Positions 6,236-14,560 of a stretch of 15,951 bases of DNA are shown here, piece by piece. The DNA is from Thermoplasmata archaeon (GTDB taxonomy: Archaea; Thermoplasmatota; Thermoplasmata; Thermoplasmatales; Thermoplasmataceae): positions 1 through 15,951 of the forward strand of contig JAKAYK010000016.1 of assembly GCA_021826765.1 (NCBI GenBank), written 5' to 3'. Position 1 is the first letter of the stretch. Each line of letters starts with the position of its first letter. The notes under the pieces were generated by a model. The model was not told the origin of the DNA, ran no database searches, and was given only the letters and a program-made list of their open reading frames with translations. The translations under genes were made by a program, and so were the position numbers.

Positions 6236-6756
6236 ACAATAAGTTTCTGTTTCCTATGGCTATAGGATTGATAGACGGGCTTATCACCGCCCTGATTATT
6301 GCAAGCAATGCTATTCTTTCTGATCTTTCAATGCCATTATCTGCTGCAATCAGGATATCAGGAGGATCATCCATGGTTGGGGCCACAAGCTATCTTGTTG
6401 CTGAATATGGTGAAAAAAGAACCGACATGGTTAGAATAGCAAGGCACCTTAATCCAGTGACATTGAAATCAAGCAAAAACAGATCTGTTCAGATGAGAAT
6501 ACTTCTGGAGTCCATTCTTGGTGGTAGTGTTGCACTCTCTTTCGGTTTTATTGGTGCAATGATTCCACTTGCATTTTACTCATTATTCGGCATGAACCCC
6601 CTAATTTCAATTTCTGTCACATTTATTGCGCTTTCACTTACTGGATTATATATGGGATATGAGGCAGAAGGCAGTGCATTGATGTGGATAGTTGCCCTCG
6701 ATACTGTTGGAATTCTCATGTTAATCCTGGGAAATTACCTGAGGATTTTTCAATGA
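6232..6756 (+). CDS. VIT/CCC1-like membrane protein
   Basis: A 174-residue polytopic protein with about five hydrophobic helices. The N-terminal GLIDGLITALIIASN and the GGSSMVGATSYLVAEYGEKR segment resemble the corresponding stretches of VIT1/CCC1-type Fe/Mn transporters (compare GLxDGL and the SMaxgEYls stretch). Two helices follow a cytoplasmic loop rich in Lys/Arg/Asn. The acidic metal-binding domain of plant VIT proteins is not evident, and the protein is shorter than yeast or plant members, so the substrate is uncertain. The start is TTG at 6232, overlapping the DUF211 stop; ATG at 6256 (MAIGLIDG) is the alternative. It ends in an ATGA overlap with the next gene. Confidence 0.7.
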   Translation: MNNKFLFPMAIGLIDGLITALIIASNAILSDLSMPLSAAIRISGGSSMVGATSYLVAEYGEKRTDMVRIARHLNPVTLKSSKNRSVQMRILLESILGGSVALSFGFIGAMIPLAFYSLFGMNPLISISVTFIALSLTGLYMGYEAEGSALMWIVALDTVGILMLILGNYLRIFQ

Positions 6757-8186
6757 GAAAATTAAATAACTGGTTTCCAGTTTTTGGTGGTTTTCTATAT
6801 ATCTCATCCATTCTTTACATATTATTGGGAGGAGATATCATATTCTCGCCGGGTTATGGATCAGTGCAGGTCTTCTTTATCCTGCTGGTTTTGGCGATTC
6901 TTCTCCCATCCTTTGATATCATCTTATCACGGAGTAAGAGTGTCATCAAATTCTATCCATCTGCTGCATTCATGGCAATTATTATACTTACAATGATGAT
7001 CGACTTAAAGTTCCTTATTCCATTTATTTTCCAGACTCTATCACTTCTTATTCTTTTCAGATATATTCTTAAAAAAAGCGACTACCCTGCATACCATTTC
7101 TCGTATGTTATTTTTATCATTATTCTGTTCTTTCTACCGAACATACTCAGGTTTTCAATCGCTGAATATACACCACAGATACTTGTTTTCAGTATAGCGG
7201 ATGATGCTAATATAATTGGTATACCACTTCTTTTCCAGTACGGTATTGTGATAGCTTCACCTTATTATTTTGTTCTTACCTTAAGCATTCAATTTTCAAT
7301 TATAATTTTTATACTTGGGTTCTTCCTTATGGAAAACGTCCGGGAAATTCTTTCAATTTCAGGCAGAAAAGCACAGGATGTTTCAGGAGTTGTGTCAGTT
7401 TCATTTTCTCTACTGTCATGCCAGTGTGAAACTGTAACTTCCATAATACCTGCCATAGGGGCAGAAGTACTTGGTTTCATATCCATTCCGCTGATTATTG
7501 AGAGCCTGCTGCTTTCATTTACCACATACATCCTTTTGAAGAACCAGAAAAAAGGTAAAAAGCCATTAATATTTGAAAAAATGTGGAATGCAGATATAGT
7601 ATCGAATTGGCTTGTGATTATGACTATATTTGCCATAGTTGCATTACCCGTACTGATCACTATAATTTCATATCTGGGTTACCAGAGAAACATATATATC
7701 TATTTTACAAGCAATGTTGGAATTTTAATTGCAACATACTTTTTTATTTATGTTTTACAAAAATCCATGTCCTGGAACATCTTTAGGGTTAAAGGGTACA
7801 TCTATGCACTATTTTCCATTTTCCTCATTATCCTAATGAGTGTATGGTATGTTCCTGCTGTTCTTATGGCTACAGTTTCCAATGGAGTCCTCTATGGCGT
7901 CATGGGTGTTGCTTCTTCCCTGTCCGGAATATTGCTGTTTATGATGGTTCATACTCTTGACAAGCAGACAAAAGCAATAGCCTACGAATATTCAGCAGGG
8001 ATGTTTCCCGTAATATTCGCTATATTGTTCTACTATCTAATCATAAGCACTACTTCTGTCTGGCCCATCTATTCCTATACAGATCAGATAATTTTTGCTC
8101 TTTCGCTATTGGGAGTTTCACTTATCCCTATGTGGTTATTCGTTAACTATTCCATTTATGCAAGATTCTGGCATAACAAAGCCTAA
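6753..8186 (+). CDS. Polytopic membrane protein with an intramembrane CxCE motif
   Basis: Starting at the ATG that overlaps the preceding stop (ATGA, 6753-6756), with a GAGG-like site at 6741-6744, the product is 477 residues and almost wholly hydrophobic, with about 12 predicted membrane helices. I do not recognise the family. The only two cysteines, Cys223 and Cys225, stand in SLLSCQCETVTSIIPAIGA, a hydrophobic, G/P-bearing stretch. This CxC pair followed by Glu looks like a functional site (metal or redox), not chance. It is preceded by ENVREILSISGRKAQDVSGV, a polar cytoplasm-like loop. Tight coupling with DUF211 and the VIT-like protein suggests a joint membrane or metal-related role, but this is inference. 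An apparent upstream in-frame start at 6684 lies inside the preceding gene and is rejected. Confidence 0.75.
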   Translation: MRKLNNWFPVFGGFLYISSILYILLGGDIIFSPGYGSVQVFFILLVLAILLPSFDIILSRSKSVIKFYPSAAFMAIIILTMMIDLKFLIPFIFQTLSLLILFRYILKKSDYPAYHFSYVIFIIILFFLPNILRFSIAEYTPQILVFSIADDANIIGIPLLFQYGIVIASPYYFVLTLSIQFSIIIFILGFFLMENVREILSISGRKAQDVSGVVSVSFSLLSCQCETVTSIIPAIGAEVLGFISIPLIIESLLLSFTTYILLKNQKKGKKPLIFEKMWNADIVSNWLVIMTIFAIVALPVLITIISYLGYQRNIYIYFTSNVGILIATYFFIYVLQKSMSWNIFRVKGYIYALFSIFLIILMSVWYVPAVLMATVSNGVLYGVMGVASSLSGILLFMMVHTLDKQTKAIAYEYSAGMFPVIFAILFYYLIISTTSVWPIYSYTDQIIFALSLLGVSLIPMWLFVNYSIYARFWHNKA

Positions 8187-8202
8187 AATATGCATAACTC
8201 TT

Positions 8203-9033
8203 ATGGAAAGCATGAACATTTCATTCCTGAGAAAAGGAGATCACTATTTTCCCATATTGAAGGTGGGAGACGAAAAGAGAATCCTGAAGGAAAATGTCGA
8301 CATAAACAACTTTTACTCAAATATTCATCATTATACGAAACTGTATGAAGAACTGGAACATGTTGATATAGAACCTGGAACAATCCCGGTATATCCCGGA
8401 AAGATTCTCTGCCCCTCCCTCAACTTTATGATGCATTCTGCAGAAACTAAACAGAAAGTTCCTGAATACCCTTATTTTTTCACTAAATTCAGGGATACAA
8501 TTACCGGATGGAATTCTCCCATTCTAAAGCATAAGGATATGAAGCAGCTTGATTACGAGGGAGAGATTGCTGCAATCATAGGAAAAAAGATAAAAGGTGC
8601 TGATGAGAAAACTGCAGAAGAGAGTATATGTGCTCTTGCAGTTGTGAATGATGTAAGTGCAAGGGATTATCAGGAACAGATTTCTCCTCCTTTTGGCAAA
8701 AACTGGGTGATGGGAAAAGCTGCAGATTCATTTTTACCTGTTTCTTCCTGGGTTAAATTGTATGATGGGGATCCGGTAGAATTCTCCACTGAGGTGAATG
8801 GTGAAATAAGGCAGAAAGGAAACACAAAGGATATGATATTCCCTTTCAGTAAATTGATTTCTTATGTGAATAAATTTGTGACACTTTACCCCGGAGATTT
8901 GATACTTAGCGGTACACCTGAAGGTGTGGCAAAATCCGGCAAATATCCATATCTAAAGAATGGCGAAACAGTTAAGGTTCAATCCTCAGGAATAGGATAT
9001 ATTGAGAATGTGGTGACGGAATTTGATTCGTAA
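8203..9033 (+). CDS. Fumarylacetoacetate hydrolase (FAH) family enzyme
   Basis: A 276-residue enzyme of the FAH superfamily (COG0179), which hydrolyses, decarboxylates or isomerises beta-keto-acid-like compounds with a divalent metal. Diagnostic parts: LCPSLNFMMHSAE (69-81), LDYEGEIAAIIGK with metal ligands Glu119 and Glu121, NDVSARDYQ with ligand Asp150, GKAADSFLPV (171-180) and LSGTPEGVAKS (235-245). The catalytic core is complete and of normal length. The substrate is not readable; oxaloacetate decarboxylase/tautomerase and acylpyruvase activities occur in the family. The start could be ATG 8203 or ATG 8212 (MNISFLRKGD); sequence upstream of these overlaps the membrane protein gene and is rejected. 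It is followed by an overlapping unknown gene. Confidence 0.85.
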   Translation: MESMNISFLRKGDHYFPILKVGDEKRILKENVDINNFYSNIHHYTKLYEELEHVDIEPGTIPVYPGKILCPSLNFMMHSAETKQKVPEYPYFFTKFRDTITGWNSPILKHKDMKQLDYEGEIAAIIGKKIKGADEKTAEESICALAVVNDVSARDYQEQISPPFGKNWVMGKAADSFLPVSSWVKLYDGDPVEFSTEVNGEIRQKGNTKDMIFPFSKLISYVNKFVTLYPGDLILSGTPEGVAKSGKYPYLKNGETVKVQSSGIGYIENVVTEFDS

Positions 9034-9904
9034 AATAAATGAAGAAGAACTTCTTTTAGAAATCATTCCTTTTAACCTGGTACTTTTCAATGGAAACGAT
9101 TCAACCTTTACGATCAGGGATCCTGTCAACAGGCATACAACTGTAATACAAAGATTCATGCACGAAGGACTCGAGATATCGGTTAAATCATTCTTCATGG
9201 ACTGGTTTTATTATGGGTTTCCAAAAAATATGATGAGAACTGCGTCAGATTATTTCTCTAATGCTGAAGCATTTGAACTGTATGTCGAAGGAAATAAGTA
9301 TAATGCATTTTTTGGTGATGACTACAGGAACCGAAAAACCATATGCACATATATAGATGGAACGTGTATTGAAGTCAGGGTGGAGAAAGGAGACCCTGAG
9401 CAGGCGAAAAATATTTTTAAAAATGTAAAAAAAATAAAAACTACCACACCTTCTTCGTTCAGGGAAAGATCATTCTATGCGACATACAGGGGCCCCAATA
9501 CCTGGTTTGAGGATGAGAGAATAGGACGACTCTCATGGAAGCCTCTGGAAGCTGAAAAAATCGGTGAATTTTCTCCAGATTCTGTTGGAAATCTGCCAGG
9601 ATTGCATAAACTTGCAATCTTTGCAAACGAGAGGAATGAATATCTCTGGCTTGATGTGGCCGCCAGGGGAAAGGGTCTCAGGAATCTTTCATACAGGTTT
9701 AATTTTTCAGGTTCAGTCTTCAAGGAACGTGTAAAAATGAATCGGTGGAGAGTGGGAATTCTTTCACAGAATGGTCCTGCAATAATGGTAATGGAAAATC
9801 CATTCTTCAGGTATATAATGTCCCTTCCCAGTATTGAACCTGGCGATCTCTGGAAATACGTGGACATAATGGAAAACTTAAACATCGATCCATTTATGCC
9901 CTAA
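9023..9904 (+). CDS. Unrecognised 293-residue protein upstream of the HerA-like ATPase
   Basis: I cannot assign a family. The protein is soluble, with mixed charge and no signal peptide or membrane helix. The first half (to about 140) looks alpha/beta with FFMDWFYYGFP and TICTYIDGTCIEVRVE strands. The second half has YRGPNTWFEDERIGRLSW, LPGLHKLAIFANERNEYLWLDVAARG and a final GDLWKYVDIMENLNIDPFMP. The start is TTG at 9023, inside the end of the FAH gene (11-bp overlap), supported by GGTGA at 9012-9016, 6 nt before it. Only 1 nt separates its stop from the ATG of the ATPase-nuclease, a strong sign that the two proteins act together. No nuclease or NurA-like DGS motif is evident. It could be a loader, adaptor or recognition subunit; this is inference. 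Confidence 0.7.
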   Translation: MIRKINEEELLLEIIPFNLVLFNGNDSTFTIRDPVNRHTTVIQRFMHEGLEISVKSFFMDWFYYGFPKNMMRTASDYFSNAEAFELYVEGNKYNAFFGDDYRNRKTICTYIDGTCIEVRVEKGDPEQAKNIFKNVKKIKTTTPSSFRERSFYATYRGPNTWFEDERIGRLSWKPLEAEKIGEFSPDSVGNLPGLHKLAIFANERNEYLWLDVAARGKGLRNLSYRFNFSGSVFKERVKMNRWRVGILSQNGPAIMVMENPFFRYIMSLPSIEPGDLWKYVDIMENLNIDPFMP

Positions 9905-9905
9905 A

Positions 9906-11780
9906 ATGCCTTTTAGGTATGAGGTTGGCATTTCAAGGGAAACATCATCGGTTGATGGAGTTTCCATAGGCAAAACAGAGAACGGTGGATTATACGTTAT
10001 TGAACCTGAGAAGCTATACTTCCACACCATGATCCTTGGCAGGACGGGAACAGGAAAATCTAACCTGATCAAGAATCTGTGTTTGCCAATAATGAAAAAT
10101 GGGGCAGATAACCTGATTGTAATTGATTTCCATGGAACGCTTTCCACTGACCTTATAAGGATGAACAGCAAAATGGATCTTGTTTTTATCTCCCCTGAGA
10201 ACGATCCGGAAAAAAAATCCGTAAAGATGAATGTGCTGAAAGGATCTGCAGAATCACCAGTGTTTCTCTATATACTCCAGAAAATATTCTCTTCTGAAAA
10301 TGCACTTTCAGGAGGAACATGGGGCCCCAGGTTGCAGACAATGCTAACTTCCGTATTGAGGGAAGTCATTATAAAAAATCCGGATTCCACACTCTCAGAT
10401 TATATTGAAACAATAACGAGCAGGAATTCAATGAAAGATCTTTATAACAGTTCAACTGGAAGCACCAAAACAATAATTGGAAACATGATATCAAGATGGG
10501 ATTCCTGGCAGGAATATTCAATGAGCACCATAAACAAGATATTTCCAATTACCTCAGACATTGGAATCCGGAAATTGATTTCATCCCATGAGGAATCCAT
10601 GGATATTGTTTCACTATTGAATGAAGGAAACAAATTAGTTGTTATAGATGTATCAAAGACAAAATATTCAGAACAGCAGGGAAAAATTGTTTCATCAATG
10701 CTTTTGAACCGGATATGGGCTGACATTTTGAGGAAAGGCATGAGTAAAAAGTGTATGTTAATAATTGACGAGGCCCAGAATCTGAACGCCTCCATAATTA
10801 AGGAGCTTTTGTCAGAGGGGAGGAAATTCAATGTGTTTTGCATGCTTGCATCGCAATATATGCTTCAATATGATCGGGAGGTCAGGGATGCAGCCATTTC
10901 TAATTGTGGTAATTTCTATGCATTTTCACTTTCAGAAGAGGACGCCAATACTATCTGTTCTATTGTTCCAGGACAAAAACTAAGAAAACTTGCAATAAGT
11001 TCCATACTGATCGGCCCGATACATAATACAACACATTTCTCCACACGAGGGAATAATGGCGTCAGCGTTTCTTCATTTACGCCATTCCTGATGGAAAACT
11101 TGAGCAATGCTACGCCTGTTGAAGACGCCATAAAGAATAGTCTTCTGAAATATGGCGGAATGATGGAAGAACCTGATAATGATAATATTCATCAAAACAG
11201 AATTAGCAACCATAACGAATTGCAGCAGAGGTTCATAACTTATCTTGATGGAAAAGGATGCAAACCTGAGATTGAAAAAGTTATTGGGGAAAGCAGGCCT
11301 GACATAATATTTTATGTACAGTCGACACCTATTATTGCAGAGGTGGAAATCAGTGATACCATTAGGTTCGAAAGGGTCATTGAAAAAGCATGTATTTACA
11401 GCAACTCTCCCCTGATATTTCTGTGCATGAAGGATATGGGAATGGTACTGCTTGAAAAATTCCATAACCATGAATTAATGTCACGGCATCTCTCCAGAAT
11501 GAGCAGAACCGGGAAGAATACCTATTTTAATTTTGAAAAAATAACCATAGTGGAAGACAGAAACGGAAAGTACTATTTTATACGTGATGGAAAATACACA
11601 AGGTGGACTCCTGAATTTTCTCTCACAGAATCGTCTTTCAGGTTAAAATCTGAGTTGCTTGGAGTATTAACCGTTAATATATTAAGGGAAATGGAACTGA
11701 ACAGGAATCATGTATACTCATATCTTGATACGAATACAGGAGCAAAGAAAAGGGTGAGTTTATATGAACTCATTTTATAG
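9906..11780 (+). CDS. HerA/VirD4-type ATPase fused to a probable PD-(D/E)xK-like domain
   Basis: A 624-residue protein of the HerA/FtsK/VirB4 branch of P-loop ATPases (DUF87-like). The ATPase part shows FHTMILGRTGTGKSN (Walker A, 45-53), IVIDFHGTLS (71-80), CMLIIDEAQNL (Walker B, Asp288-Glu289) and the LASQY segment (314-318, the usual sensor Gln position). After a linker (about 400-435), a second domain shows ELQQRFITYLDGKGC..GESRPDIIFY..PIIAEVEIS, matching the core of PD-(D/E)xK restriction-like nucleases: helix, then Asp466, then Glu479-x-Glu481. The last position is Glu, not the usual Lys, so cleavage activity is uncertain. Such ATPases pump or translocate DNA in conjugation, end resection or defence. 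No membrane segment is seen, unlike VirD4 coupling proteins. It is coupled by 1 nt to the unknown 293-residue gene. Confidence 0.8.
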   Translation: MPFRYEVGISRETSSVDGVSIGKTENGGLYVIEPEKLYFHTMILGRTGTGKSNLIKNLCLPIMKNGADNLIVIDFHGTLSTDLIRMNSKMDLVFISPENDPEKKSVKMNVLKGSAESPVFLYILQKIFSSENALSGGTWGPRLQTMLTSVLREVIIKNPDSTLSDYIETITSRNSMKDLYNSSTGSTKTIIGNMISRWDSWQEYSMSTINKIFPITSDIGIRKLISSHEESMDIVSLLNEGNKLVVIDVSKTKYSEQQGKIVSSMLLNRIWADILRKGMSKKCMLIIDEAQNLNASIIKELLSEGRKFNVFCMLASQYMLQYDREVRDAAISNCGNFYAFSLSEEDANTICSIVPGQKLRKLAISSILIGPIHNTTHFSTRGNNGVSVSSFTPFLMENLSNATPVEDAIKNSLLKYGGMMEEPDNDNIHQNRISNHNELQQRFITYLDGKGCKPEIEKVIGESRPDIIFYVQSTPIIAEVEISDTIRFERVIEKACIYSNSPLIFLCMKDMGMVLLEKFHNHELMSRHLSRMSRTGKNTYFNFEKITIVEDRNGKYYFIRDGKYTRWTPEFSLTESSFRLKSELLGVLTVNILREMELNRNHVYSYLDTNTGAKKRVSLYELIL

Positions 11781-11857
11781 GATACCTATATATAAAATAA
11801 AATTTTGGATTATGAGAATATTCATAACAACATACATATAATGTTTAAACATAAGGT

Positions 11858-11877
11858 TTTACAGTTATATCTGTAAA
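11858..11877 (+). promoter_or_regulatory. Palindrome around a TATA-like core upstream of the DEAD-box gene
   Basis: TTTACAG-TTATAT-CTGTAAA is a perfect 7-bp inverted repeat whose TTATAT centre lies about 25 nt before the ATG at 11892. If TTATAT is the TATA box, the arms would form an operator covering it. If transcription starts from the other TATA-like sequence (CATATAATG, 11835-11843), the repeat would be a hairpin in the leader, next to the start. Confidence 0.45.
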
Positions 11878-11891
11878 GAGAAGAGTTCGAG

Positions 11892-13142
11892 ATGGCAAAA
11901 TTCGAAGAATTAGGAATAAAAGGGGAACTATTAGAGTCCCTGAAGAAAATGAAATTTGAAGAGGCAACCGAAATACAGGAAAAGGTTATTCCACTTATAC
12001 TTGAAAAAAAGTCTGTTATTGCAAAATCCAGAACAGGTAGCGGAAAAACCGGTGCATACCTGATACCATTGATCAATACCGCTAAGAAAGGAAAGGGGAC
12101 AAAAACACTCATCCTTCTTCCCACGAGGGAACTGGCAATCCAGGTACACAATGTATTCACCAAAATTGCAGCTTCAACACGTTTGGAAGCAACACTCATC
12201 TATGGTGGTGTATCTATTGGAAGACAGGCTGAGGAATTGAGTTATGAACCTGAATTCATAATAGGAACTCCGGGCAGAATTAAAGATATGTTTGAGAGGG
12301 GCCACATCAAGCTGTCCAAAATTGAGAGAATCGTGCTGGATGAGGCAGATCAGATGCTTGATATGGGTTTTTACGATGACGTTGAATACATTGTAAAAGA
12401 GACTGATGATAACAGAAGCATGTATCTTTTCTCTGCTACAATGACCGATTATGTTAGGGATATATCTTCCCGGTTCATGAAAGATGCAGAAGTGATAAAT
12501 TCGTCAGAAGACAGGATACCAGTGGATATCAACCATACTTATGTTGTATCAGAAAGGAACAGAAAACTTGGATTCCTTATTAAGTATATAGAGGATCAGA
12601 ACCCTGAAAAAGCTGTGATCTTTTCAAACACCAAGTCAGGGGCCTCATTCATCAGCCAGAGATTGAGGGAAAATGGATACAGGTCAGTGCAGATACACGG
12701 AGACCTGACTCAGAAACAGAGGGAAACATCCATCCGGAATTTCAGGAGAGGCGAAAGATTCCTAATCGCTACGGATGTTGCAGCCAGAGGCATGGATATT
12801 CCATCAATCACTCACATCATCAACTATGATCTTCCAAAAGAGGATAAATCCTACATTCACAGGGTTGGAAGAACAGCCAGATTTGGCAGGAGCGGAAATG
12901 CAATGAGCATCATTCTTCCAGAAGAAGCATTCATGCTGAAAAGAATAAGGAAAACCGCCGGAATTGAAATTTATAAACTTCCAATGGAAGGGCAGGCCAG
13001 TGAACAGGTTGAAGAGAAAAGAGATCACGGTAGAGATCGTTTCAGTGGTGTACCCAACAGGCAGGGCCATGGTGGCAAGCGCAGATACAGCAACAGAGGA
13101 GATTACGGAAGGAAACCACCTGCAAGAAGACGCAGAGATTAA
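11892..13142 (+). CDS. DEAD-box ATP-dependent RNA helicase
   Basis: A 416-residue SF2 RNA helicase that unwinds or remodels RNA duplexes with ATP. The motifs are in order: Q motif around FEEATEIQ (22-29), SRTGSGKT (46-53), PTREL (77-81), GG (105-106), TPGR (126-129), DEAD (150-153), SAT (181-183), ATDVAARGMD (293-302) and HRVGRTARFGRSG (323-335). After the two RecA-like domains, the last 45 or so residues form a basic, Arg/Gly-rich tail ending in ARRRRD, probably an unspecific RNA-binding arm, as in bacterial CsdA/DeaD-like proteins. It stands alone between two operons; a palindrome surrounds the likely promoter. A role in RNA decay, ribosome assembly or temperature stress is plausible from the family. 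Confidence 0.93.
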   Translation: MAKFEELGIKGELLESLKKMKFEEATEIQEKVIPLILEKKSVIAKSRTGSGKTGAYLIPLINTAKKGKGTKTLILLPTRELAIQVHNVFTKIAASTRLEATLIYGGVSIGRQAEELSYEPEFIIGTPGRIKDMFERGHIKLSKIERIVLDEADQMLDMGFYDDVEYIVKETDDNRSMYLFSATMTDYVRDISSRFMKDAEVINSSEDRIPVDINHTYVVSERNRKLGFLIKYIEDQNPEKAVIFSNTKSGASFISQRLRENGYRSVQIHGDLTQKQRETSIRNFRRGERFLIATDVAARGMDIPSITHIINYDLPKEDKSYIHRVGRTARFGRSGNAMSIILPEEAFMLKRIRKTAGIEIYKLPMEGQASEQVEEKRDHGRDRFSGVPNRQGHGGKRRYSNRGDYGRKPPARRRRD

Positions 13143-13147
13143 TCCCA

Positions 13148-13163
13148 ATTTCTATCTTTTTCA
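13148..13163 (+). terminator. T-rich terminator-like tract after the DEAD-box gene
   Basis: A pyrimidine tract with runs of T (ATTTCTATCTTTTTCA) begins 6 nt after the helicase stop, without a strong hairpin. Archaeal termination often uses such T tracts. It stands before the separate promoter of the prp operon. Confidence 0.35.
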
Positions 13164-13193
13164 AATAAAATATCTGAGGATTGTACTGAGCGG

Positions 13194-13210
13194 TATATTT
13201 TATAATTTAT
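13194..13210 (+). promoter_or_regulatory. TATA box of the prpD-prpB-prpC operon
   Basis: TATATTTTATAATTTAT is centred about 25 nt before the ATG at 13226. No ribosome binding site precedes that ATG, so the message is probably leaderless, whereas the downstream genes carry GGAG-type sites. Confidence 0.55.
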
Positions 13211-13225
13211 CTGTAATGCTGTTGC

Positions 13226-14560
13226 ATGGATCAGACACTTGAGAATATAATTGAGCTCGCCCATAGGACAAAGGAAAAATCACCATCACAGGATTCAATG
13301 GAGGAACTGAAGAAAAGAGTTGCCGATATTGCAATTACTTCATTCGGTGCTTTTGATTCTGCACCGGTTCAGGTTGCAATGAAATCACTTATTCCTTCAT
13401 CAGGCAAGACCAATTCCACTGTTTTCTTCACCAGAACAAAAGTTTCTTCTGAAAATGCTGCATTTATCAATGGAACCATGACAAGATACCTTGATTACAA
13501 TGATACTTACCTTTCCAAAGAGGCCCTCCATCCATCAGATAATATACCTCCACTGATCGGCGCAGCAGAAAATGGAAACTATTCTGGAAATGACATTCTC
13601 AGGGCAGCATATGTTTCATACAATGTTGTATGTGCTCTTTCCGATGCAGTTTCCATCAGGGACAGGGGATGGGACCATGTAACTTACATAAGCATATCCT
13701 CAGCTGCAGGGCTGTCCTATCTTCTCGATCTTGATCATGAGAAATTTTCACATGCATTGAATCTTTCAATAAACAACAATATCAGCATGAGACAGACCAG
13801 AGCTGGAGAACTGAGCATGTGGAAAGGGGCCACAGCATCCAATGCATGCAGGAACAGTGTGTTCGGTGTAAATCTTGCAGTGAATGGGTTCACTGGACCC
13901 GCCCCAATATTCAGTGGAGAGATGGGTTTCTTCAAACAGGTTTCCGGTGACATGAATCCTGATTTCAGCATAGACAGAATAGGCAAAACAATGATCAAGA
14001 ATTATCCTGTTGAATATCACGCAATGAGTGCAGCGGAGGTTGCAGAACAACTGAAAGACGAGATTAAGGGTAATATAAAGAAGATCGATGTGGAAACATT
14101 CAGGGTTGCCCATACGATCATAGTGAAAGATCCTGAGAAACTGAGACCCAGGACAAGAGAAACCGCGGACCACAGCCTGCCATATATTATTGCTTATACA
14201 CTCAAGTATGGAGCCCCCACACCACACTCCTATGATGATCATTACCTTAATGATCCGGAAATACTCAGAATAATTGACAGGATGAAATTCACCGTTACAA
14301 GCAAATTTGACAGCATGTATCCTGAATATCTTCCAGTGATGATTGATGTCACAACCGACAGCGGCAATTACAGGAAAGAACTCGATGCACCCAAGGGCCA
14401 TAATAAAAGGCCATACACATGGGATGATCTGGAAATTAAGGCAGCCAGAATGATGGGTGAAGATTCTGCGAAAGAACTCATATCCCTTGCAAGATCATTT
14501 GAAAAGAGAACATCAGAAGAATATCTGGAGGTAATGAGAAATGTCAAGGATGAGAAATAA
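13226..14560 (+). CDS. prpD: 2-methylcitrate dehydratase (MmgE/PrpD family)
   Basis: A 444-residue protein of the MmgE/PrpD family, within the normal 440-480 range. It would dehydrate 2-methylcitrate to 2-methyl-cis-aconitate in propionyl-CoA breakdown. Visible family blocks are FINGTMTRYLDYNDTY (80-95, the conserved N-G-x6-DxND stretch), HPSDNIPPLIGAAE (102-115, in which a conserved His is followed by the substrate-side Asp), MWKGATASNACRNSVFGV (around 205-222) and RETADHSLPYIIAYTL (around 311-326). The context, with methylisocitrate lyase overlapping by 20 bp and a citrate-synthase-type gene next, supports PrpD over other MmgE members. In some organisms PrpD also acts weakly as an aconitase-like enzyme. 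It is the first gene of the operon, with a leaderless-type promoter. Confidence 0.88.
   Translation: MDQTLENIIELAHRTKEKSPSQDSMEELKKRVADIAITSFGAFDSAPVQVAMKSLIPSSGKTNSTVFFTRTKVSSENAAFINGTMTRYLDYNDTYLSKEALHPSDNIPPLIGAAENGNYSGNDILRAAYVSYNVVCALSDAVSIRDRGWDHVTYISISSAAGLSYLLDLDHEKFSHALNLSINNNISMRQTRAGELSMWKGATASNACRNSVFGVNLAVNGFTGPAPIFSGEMGFFKQVSGDMNPDFSIDRIGKTMIKNYPVEYHAMSAAEVAEQLKDEIKGNIKKIDVETFRVAHTIIVKDPEKLRPRTRETADHSLPYIIAYTLKYGAPTPHSYDDHYLNDPEILRIIDRMKFTVTSKFDSMYPEYLPVMIDVTTDSGNYRKELDAPKGHNKRPYTWDDLEIKAARMMGEDSAKELISLARSFEKRTSEEYLEVMRNVKDEK
14527..14532 (+). promoter_or_regulatory. Ribosome binding site of prpB inside prpD
   Basis: GGAGGT matches the archaeal anti-Shine-Dalgarno exactly and lies 8 nt before the ATG at 14541. 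It fixes the prpB start within the last codons of prpD and excludes the internal ATG at 14550. Confidence 0.75.

Noticed and set aside
6684..6752. Upstream in-frame start that would lengthen the CxCE membrane protein to 500 residues
   Set aside because: The extra residues come from another frame of the VIT-like gene, are Cys-rich and hydrophilic, and the ATGA overlap at 6753 with a GAGG site is the natural start.
8095..8202. Upstream in-frame start that would lengthen the FAH-family enzyme
   Set aside because: The added 36 residues are out-of-frame readings of the preceding membrane protein gene; the FAH domain begins near residue 4 of the shorter form.
9489..10330. Recurrent GGGGCCCC-type palindromes (near 5209, 5495, 9490 and 10322)
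   Set aside because: All fall in coding sequence at Gly-Pro or similar codon pairs, are few and irregularly spaced, and show no common context.
13766..14401. A 211-codon open frame on the minus strand
   Set aside because: It is antisense to prpD, is Cys/His/Ile-rich without domain pattern, and has no promoter or ribosome site; the opposite strand is a clear enzyme.
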